Shown here one piece after another: positions 8,509 to 11,432 of a stretch of 11,432 bases of DNA (its first letter is position 1; the number at the start of each line of letters is the position of its first letter). The DNA comes from Candidatus Krumholzibacteriota bacterium (GTDB taxonomy: Bacteria; Krumholzibacteriota; Krumholzibacteriia; Krumholzibacteriales; Krumholzibacteriaceae). The position numbers and the translations under genes were made by a program. The stretch covers positions 1 to 11,432 of the forward strand of contig DAOVNN010000054.1 of assembly GCA_030630165.1 (NCBI GenBank). Reading direction: 5' to 3'. The notes beneath the pieces are model-generated. The model searched no databases. It saw nothing but the letters and a program-made list of their open reading frames with translations, and was not told where the DNA came from.

Positions 8509-8715
8509 TCAATCCGGAATATACTCGATGATGTCCCCGGGCTGACAATCGAGCTCCCGGCAGATAGAGCTGAGGGAACCGAACCTGAGCCCCTTCATCT
8601 TTCCGGTCTTGAAGAGGGAAAGAGCTGTGAGCGACAGGCCGACCCTTTTCGACAGCTCGGTGAGCGACATCTTTCTCCTGGCAAGCATCACATCAAGATT
8701 TATCTGAATAGCCAT
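8509..8715 (-). CDS. XRE-family (YozG-type) helix-turn-helix transcriptional regulator
   Basis: Small DNA-binding protein of 68 residues consisting of one Cro/C1-type helix-turn-helix domain. The pattern INLDVMLARRKMSLTELSKR, then VGLSLTALSLFKTGK, then LSSICRELDCQPGDIIEY is typical of the YozG-like regulator family (HTH_26). The frame is open to an ATG at 8730, but the ATG at 8715 gives the usual MAI-x-x-NLDVML N-terminus and has a weak AGG just upstream. It is the first gene of a two-gene operon with the DUF2975-like membrane protein, and likely controls that operon. The upstream AT-rich sequence (8716-8790) should hold its promoter, but I could not pick a convincing pair of boxes. Confidence 0.85.
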   Translation of the reverse strand: MAIQINLDVMLARRKMSLTELSKRVGLSLTALSLFKTGKMKGLRFGSLSSICRELDCQPGDIIEYIPD

Positions 8716-8803
8716 GACCTGATAATACATAGATATTTTAATTAATCAATATAAAACTATAAGAAATACTTAAAAAATATTAATTTAGACTTGTAATGAG
8801 TTT
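8716..8803. other. AT-rich divergent intergenic segment
   Basis: About 88 bases, very rich in A and T, between the XRE regulator start and the putative gene remnant. It probably carries the promoter of the minus-strand regulator operon. No clear -35/-10 pair, repeat or RNA structure is visible. Confidence 0.5.
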
Positions 8804-9066
8804 ATGGAGACTGATGCCCGTTTACGCACGCAAAACGCTCTGAATGAAAGGTTTGTCCCGTCCCATGGGGAATAACTTACCACAGGAATACTCATCATCA
8901 AAAACAGGCGGGTATCCGGCTTGACCTGTTCGAGTTCAGCAGGCTGGTTTCGGCCGTCAAAGATGGAACCGTACCGGCGAAGCAGATCATGACGAGTCTG
9001 AGGGAAGCGATGATCATGCCTGAGCACAGAGATAGACTCCGACAATGCATGAATTTTCAGGTGTAA
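8804..9066 (+). pseudogene. probable decayed gene, unidentified
   Basis: No intact gene is seen between the XRE regulator and the arsR promoter, but the composition rises to gene-like here. The clearest part is the plus-strand frame 8920-9066: 48 codons with codon use like the neighbours, reading LDLFEFSRLVSAVKDGTV, then PAKQIMTSLREAMIMPEHRD, ending QCMNFQV and a TAA. It has no start codon or ribosome site. Upstream, two short pieces in the other two frames (ATG at 8804 to stop at 8873-8875; ATG at 8865 to stop near 8924) could be earlier parts of the same gene broken by frameshifts. The parent family is not recognised. A minus-strand frame (8785-9087) is open but reads less like protein. This is inference from codon pattern only. 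Confidence 0.35.
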
Positions 9067-9091
9067 GCAGTTTGCTGATCGAAACAACCTC

Positions 9092-9119
9092 TTGAAATAT
9101 TCATCGTGGCGGGTATACT
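9092..9119 (+). promoter_or_regulatory. putative sigma-70-type promoter of the ArsR-family gene
   Basis: TTGAAA (9092-9097) and TATACT (9114-9119) are 16 bases apart, giving a start near 9126 and a leader of about 48 bases before the TTG start at 9174. The -35 box overlaps the half-palindrome TGAAATATTCA (9093-9103), where a repressor could block polymerase. Confidence 0.5.
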
Positions 9120-9145
9120 GGGTCGAGTGAAAGGACGATATTTCA
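9093..9145. promoter_or_regulatory. inverted-repeat candidate operator flanking the arsR promoter
   Basis: TGAAATAT (9093-9100) and ATATTTCA (9138-9145) are exact reverse complements, one overlapping the -35 box and one just downstream of the predicted start point. A second palindrome, AACTA-TG-TAGTT, lies at 9150-9161 in the leader. ArsR-family repressors bind short AT-rich inverted repeats near their own promoter, so these are reasonable autoregulation sites. The assignment is by pattern only. Confidence 0.35.
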
Positions 9146-9173
9146 TTATAACTATGTAGTTGGTGAAAGTGAA

Positions 9174-9446
9174 TTGAAGAAGAAAGATTATGCTGGAATG
9201 AGCGAGATCATCAAGGCGCTCTCTCACCCCGCAAGGCTCGAGATCATCGATAGGCTGGAAAAGCACGGCTGCAATGTGTCGAAGATCCAGAAGAGCATAG
9301 GATTGCCACAATCAACAATCTCTCAACACCTTAAAATTCTGAGGAACGCCGGTATTATTAAGAGTCGCAGGGAAGGGACAAAGGTCTGCTACGAGGTAGA
9401 GATCAGGGAAGTGCGCATAATCATCGAAATGCTCAAAAATCTCTAG
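9174..9446 (+). CDS. ArsR-family winged-helix transcriptional regulator
   Basis: Small regulator of 90 residues with the full ArsR/SmtB core: KALSHPARLEIIDRL (14-28), recognition region GLPQSTISQHLKILRNAGII (43-62) and wing SRREGTKVCYEVE (64-76). The classical metal box ELCVC in helix 3 is missing; the place reads HGCNVSKIQ with a single Cys33, and a second Cys72 sits in the wing. That argues against arsenite or cadmium sensing of the standard type and leaves thiol or persulfide chemistry possible, though the spacing differs from BigR/SqrR. The start is TTG at 9174 with GGTGA at 9162-9166; Met9 (ATG 9198) is an alternative. It lies about 200 bases upstream of the TusA and YeeE genes and is the likely regulator of the sulfur module. 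Confidence 0.88.
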   Translation: MKKKDYAGMSEIIKALSHPARLEIIDRLEKHGCNVSKIQKSIGLPQSTISQHLKILRNAGIIKSRREGTKVCYEVEIREVRIIIEMLKNL

Positions 9447-9556
9447 ACGCAGCCCCCCCCTTTTTTTAGGTGTAACTATCTATATAGCAATATAAATGAA
9501 TAATCAGATAAAATAATGCTTTCCAAAGACCATGCGGTATGGTAGATTTTCTCCGT

Positions 9557-9562
9557 TATAAT
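9557..9562 (+). promoter_or_regulatory. putative -10 box of the tusA promoter
   Basis: A perfect TATAAT lies at 9557-9562. No good TTGACA-like hexamer is found 16-18 bases upstream, so the promoter may need an activator or another factor. The predicted start near 9569 falls immediately before the first stem strand of the tusA leader at 9572. Confidence 0.45.
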
Positions 9563-9568
9563 TCTGTG

Positions 9569-9644
9569 TGACCCGGTTGAGACTGTCGGTGAAATCGAGG
9601 GAGCAACCGGGAGGGTCTCGTACCGGGCTAATCCCGGAGGAGGT
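9569..9644 (+). promoter_or_regulatory. structured tusA 5' leader with two alternative folds around the Shine-Dalgarno site
   Basis: Four complementary blocks occur: CCCGG 9572-9576, CCGGG 9607-9611, CCGGG 9623-9627 and CCCGG 9633-9637. Fold A pairs CCCGGTTG (9572-9579) with CAACCGGG (9604-9611), an exact 8-bp stem, and leaves CCGGG/CCCGG (9623-9637) to form a hairpin that takes up the first two bases of GGAGGAGGT. Fold B pairs CCCGGT and GAGAC (9572-9583) with GTCTC and ACCGGG (9615-9627), an 11-bp stem with a small internal loop. That removes the 9623-9627 strand and frees the Shine-Dalgarno sequence. Mutually exclusive pairing of this kind is the hallmark of riboswitches and other translational attenuators. 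I do not recognise a known class, and no ligand can be read from the sequence. Confidence 0.45.
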
Positions 9645-9651
9645 AGTCTAG

Positions 9652-9885
9652 ATGGATTTCAATGTCGACAAGACTGTGGACTGCAAGGGTCTGTCCTGCC
9701 CAATGCCTATCCTACGGCTCACCAAGGAGATGAAGAGCCTCGATAGCGGCCAGGTTCTCGAGCTTCTCGGCACCGATCCAGGCTCCAAGAGCGACATTCC
9801 AGGCTGGTGCGAGAAGACAGGAAACGAGTGCCTCGGCCAGGAAGAAGACGGCGGCGTCTTCAAGTTCTATATACGAAAAGCATAA
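9652..9885 (+). CDS. tusA: TusA-family sulfur carrier protein
   Basis: Protein of 77 residues, the usual size for TusA/YeeD. The signature is DCKGLSCPMPILRLTKEM, with the conserved CPxP motif at 16-19 whose Cys16 carries a persulfide, followed by the family pattern TDPGSKSDIPGWCEKTGNE. Cys11, Cys53 and Cys60 are additional; Cys11 is only five residues from the active cysteine. The protein receives and passes on sulfane sulfur in the cytoplasm, and next to a YeeE transporter it is expected to accept sulfur from imported thiosulfate, like YeeD. A strong GGAGGAGGT (9636-9644) precedes the ATG by 7 bases and is part of the switchable leader. The gap to the transporter gene is 68 bases. It may serve as a TusA or as a YeeD-type partner; the sequence alone does not separate the two. 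Confidence 0.93.
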   Translation: MDFNVDKTVDCKGLSCPMPILRLTKEMKSLDSGQVLELLGTDPGSKSDIPGWCEKTGNECLGQEEDGGVFKFYIRKA

Positions 9886-9953
9886 TTCCATAGAATACGC
9901 GCTGATTTGAACGATCGATCTGCCGTAATTACGCCAAAAAGGAGCGGTATTCC

Positions 9954-11165
9954 ATGGAAAATAACGAAAAAAGCGCCCTTCGCCAGCTGTGGGACACATT
10001 CTTCAGCAAGGCCTGGCCGCTATGGGTAGGCGGGATCCTTCTTGCCTTTCTCAATGTCCTTCTGTTTCTGATCAGGTCCCCCTGGGGTGGCAGCGGAACA
10101 TATATGAGCTGGGGGGAGAACCTTTACCAGAAAATCGGACTGCTCGGACTCCACGATATCACACCTGTGATCCTTCATCCCTATGGACTGCTCGGTACGC
10201 TTACGCTGCTCGGTGCCTTCGCCGGAGCCCTGATGGGGCGTGATTTCGCGGTGAGGATCCCCCCTGTGGGAGAGATGGTCAAGGGATTCATCGGTGGAGC
10301 GCTCATGGCACTGGGAGCCACCCTCGGCATCGGTTGTACGATCGGTGGATTCCTCAGCGGATGGGCGGCTCTCTCTGGAGGAGCGATAGTACTGGCAGTC
10401 GGGTTCCTTATAGGGACTTTTATAGCGCTCAAGTATCTCTTCTGGGAGATGGAGAAGTTCCCGAATTTCAGTATGGGGAAGAGCTTCACGTGGTTCTCCG
10501 CAAAGGGTTCTTCCGGGGTCTGGCAGCCGATTCTAGGCGTCATATTGACCCTGGTCATACTGATAGGATTTTCTCTCCGATTCAGTGCCGATAACGTCTT
10601 CGCGATGTTCGCGATAACGGGCCTTATCATCGGGATTATCCTTCAGAGATCCCGGTTCTGCATAGTCCGCGCCTTCCGTGAGCCATTCATGACCGGTGAG
10701 TCGGAAGCGCCTGTAGCAGTGATGGCGGCGCTCGCGGTCGGCATTCTCGGCTTTACAGTAATCAAGTACATGGGAGTGGGCACATCGACTCCCGGTGCAG
10801 CCCGGGCACTTGCCATGACCTGGGTTTATCCCAATTTCTGGCTCAAGGCACTCCTCGGCGGCACCATCTTCGGGATGGGGATGACAATAGCCGGCGGATG
10901 CGCCGTGGGAACGATCTGGAGGGCAGGCGAGGGCCATGTCAAGCTCTGGTGCTCAGCTCTCGGTTTCCTGCTGATCGCTCCGATATCAAAGAAATTCATC
11001 GTTCCGGCCTTTTCAAACATGATGCCCGAGTGGGCGAAGCAGAAGCTCTTCCTTCCCGATCATCTGGGATACTGGGGCGCCCTGCTTCTATTCTTCGTGC
11101 TGCTCGTAGGCTGGTACGCATTCGTAAAATGGAACGAAAAAACAGGCAAGTTCTCTGCCATATAG
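9954..11165 (+). CDS. YeeE/YedE-family (TsuA-like) thiosulfate or sulfur-compound transporter
   Basis: Integral membrane protein of 403 residues made of two related halves, as in TsuA/YeeE. The family's cysteine-bearing motifs are all present: GIGCTIGGFLSG (Cys128), QRSRFCIVRAFREPF (Cys236) and AGGCAVGTIWRAGEG (Cys316). In TsuA of known structure, cysteines in such motifs line the thiosulfate path. An additional Cys333 follows. A strong AAAAAGGAG (9936-9944) lies 9 bases before the ATG. Pairing with a TusA-type carrier directly upstream and a rhodanese gene 15 bases downstream supports uptake of thiosulfate or another sulfane-sulfur compound. The related YedE selenium transporters are a less likely alternative, because no selenium gene is seen nearby. 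Confidence 0.9.
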   Translation: MENNEKSALRQLWDTFFSKAWPLWVGGILLAFLNVLLFLIRSPWGGSGTYMSWGENLYQKIGLLGLHDITPVILHPYGLLGTLTLLGAFAGALMGRDFAVRIPPVGEMVKGFIGGALMALGATLGIGCTIGGFLSGWAALSGGAIVLAVGFLIGTFIALKYLFWEMEKFPNFSMGKSFTWFSAKGSSGVWQPILGVILTLVILIGFSLRFSADNVFAMFAITGLIIGIILQRSRFCIVRAFREPFMTGESEAPVAVMAALAVGILGFTVIKYMGVGTSTPGAARALAMTWVYPNFWLKALLGGTIFGMGMTIAGGCAVGTIWRAGEGHVKLWCSALGFLLIAPISKKFIVPAFSNMMPEWAKQKLFLPDHLGYWGALLLFFVLLVGWYAFVKWNEKTGKFSAI

Positions 11166-11180
11166 TGAGGAGAGTGTGAG

Positions 11181-11432
11181 ATGAAGCTATTTACGCTGTT
11201 TACGATCGCCGCTCTCGCCATCGTCTTCTCCGGATGCGGAGGGGCGGGCATTGAAGGCAGGGGGCCGAAGACATACGAGAACGCCGGGCAGATCGTCTCT
11301 GAGGCGAAGGCCGGCGTGGACCGGATAGAGATAGACGCGTTCAAGGTAAAGATGGACAGCGATGACATGTTTGTCGTTATTGATGTCCGCGAGCCTGACG
11401 ATTATTACGAGGACAGCATTCCGGGCTCGATC
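11181..11432 (+). CDS. rhodanese-domain lipoprotein (3' end outside the window)
   Basis: The first 84 residues of a protein cut by the window edge. The N-terminus is a signal peptide with lipobox FSGC (Cys19), so the protein should be anchored outside the cytoplasmic membrane. From about residue 49 a rhodanese domain begins: the characteristic VVIDVREPDDYYEDSIPGS is present, while the catalytic cysteine loop would lie past the end. Rhodaneses transfer sulfane sulfur, for example from thiosulfate, to acceptors. GGAG at 11169-11172 precedes the ATG, and the gap from the transporter stop is only 15 bases, so it is in the same operon. It may process or hand over sulfur on the outer side of the transporter. 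Confidence 0.88.
   Translation, partial: MKLFTLFTIAALAIVFSGCGGAGIEGRGPKTYENAGQIVSEAKAGVDRIEIDAFKVKMDSDDMFVVIDVREPDDYYEDSIPGSI

Larger units (their letters stand above)
9447..9651 (+). other. intergenic region between arsR and tusA
   Basis: About 205 bases without a gene. It begins with a homopolymer run of eight C then seven T (9453-9467) that has no hairpin before it, so it is not a typical terminator. An AT-rich segment follows (9470-9520), then a perfect -10 box and the structured tusA leader, annotated separately. Confidence 0.6.

Noticed and set aside
8785..9087. Minus-strand frame of 100 codons between the XRE regulator and arsR
   Set aside because: Its translation lacks protein-like pattern, and the opposite strand has better codon use in the same place. 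No ribosome site was found.
9569..9644. SAM-I type riboswitch in the tusA leader
   Set aside because: A GGTGAAA followed by CAACCGG recalls part of the SAM-I core, but the four-way junction strands, kink-turn and P1 stem are not found.
9954..11165. YedE-type selenium transporter
   Set aside because: The family is related, but no selenium genes are visible, and the TusA plus rhodanese context favours thiosulfate or sulfane sulfur. The alternative cannot be fully excluded.
1..11432. CRISPR array, insertion sequence or prophage
   Set aside because: No regularly spaced repeats, transposase or phage genes were seen. The only hint is the unidentified gene remnant near 8804-9066.

Overview
The window looks like chromosomal DNA from an uncultured bacterium of the FCB superphylum or a neighbouring candidate phylum (Krumholzibacteriota, Eisenbacteria or Latescibacteria type). 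This is inferred from three things: a large exported protein with paired acidic DDDGDG repeats and a C-terminal sorting-tail-like domain, a high density of lipoproteins with fibronectin/Ig-like domains, and moderate GC with ordinary bacterial promoters and Shine-Dalgarno sites. No marker gene fixes the lineage.

Layout. Positions 1-53 are the 3' part of a tRNA-Lys(UUU). Converging on it is a minus-strand pair: a polytopic GT39/GT83-like glycosyltransferase (57-1415) and an Ig/FN3-type lipoprotein (1457-2905). A divergent promoter region (2906-3070) separates these from two overlapping plus-strand genes: an 839-residue secreted protein with a sorting-tail-like C-terminus (3071-5590) and a 752-residue lipoprotein with repeated FN3-like domains and a degenerate amidotransferase-like C-terminal half (5623-7881). 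That gene overlaps, tail to tail, a minus-strand operon of an XRE/YozG-type regulator and a DUF2975-like membrane protein (7850-8715). The stretch 8716-9091 is AT-rich and then holds what looks like a decayed gene.

From about 9092 to the end there is a sulfur module, all on the plus strand: an ArsR-family repressor with two cysteines but no classical metal box, a TusA-type sulfur carrier, a YeeE/YedE (TsuA-type) thiosulfate transporter, and the start of a rhodanese-domain lipoprotein. The inferred scheme is that thiosulfate or sulfane sulfur is handled outside the membrane by the rhodanese, carried in by the YeeE protein, and accepted by TusA, with the ArsR protein sensing a sulfur or redox signal.

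The most unusual signal is the leader of tusA (about 9569-9644). It starts just after a perfect TATAAT box and contains four complementary CCCGG/CCGGG blocks that can fold in two mutually exclusive ways. One fold sequesters the upstream edge of the Shine-Dalgarno sequence and the other frees it. I do not recognise it as a known riboswitch class.
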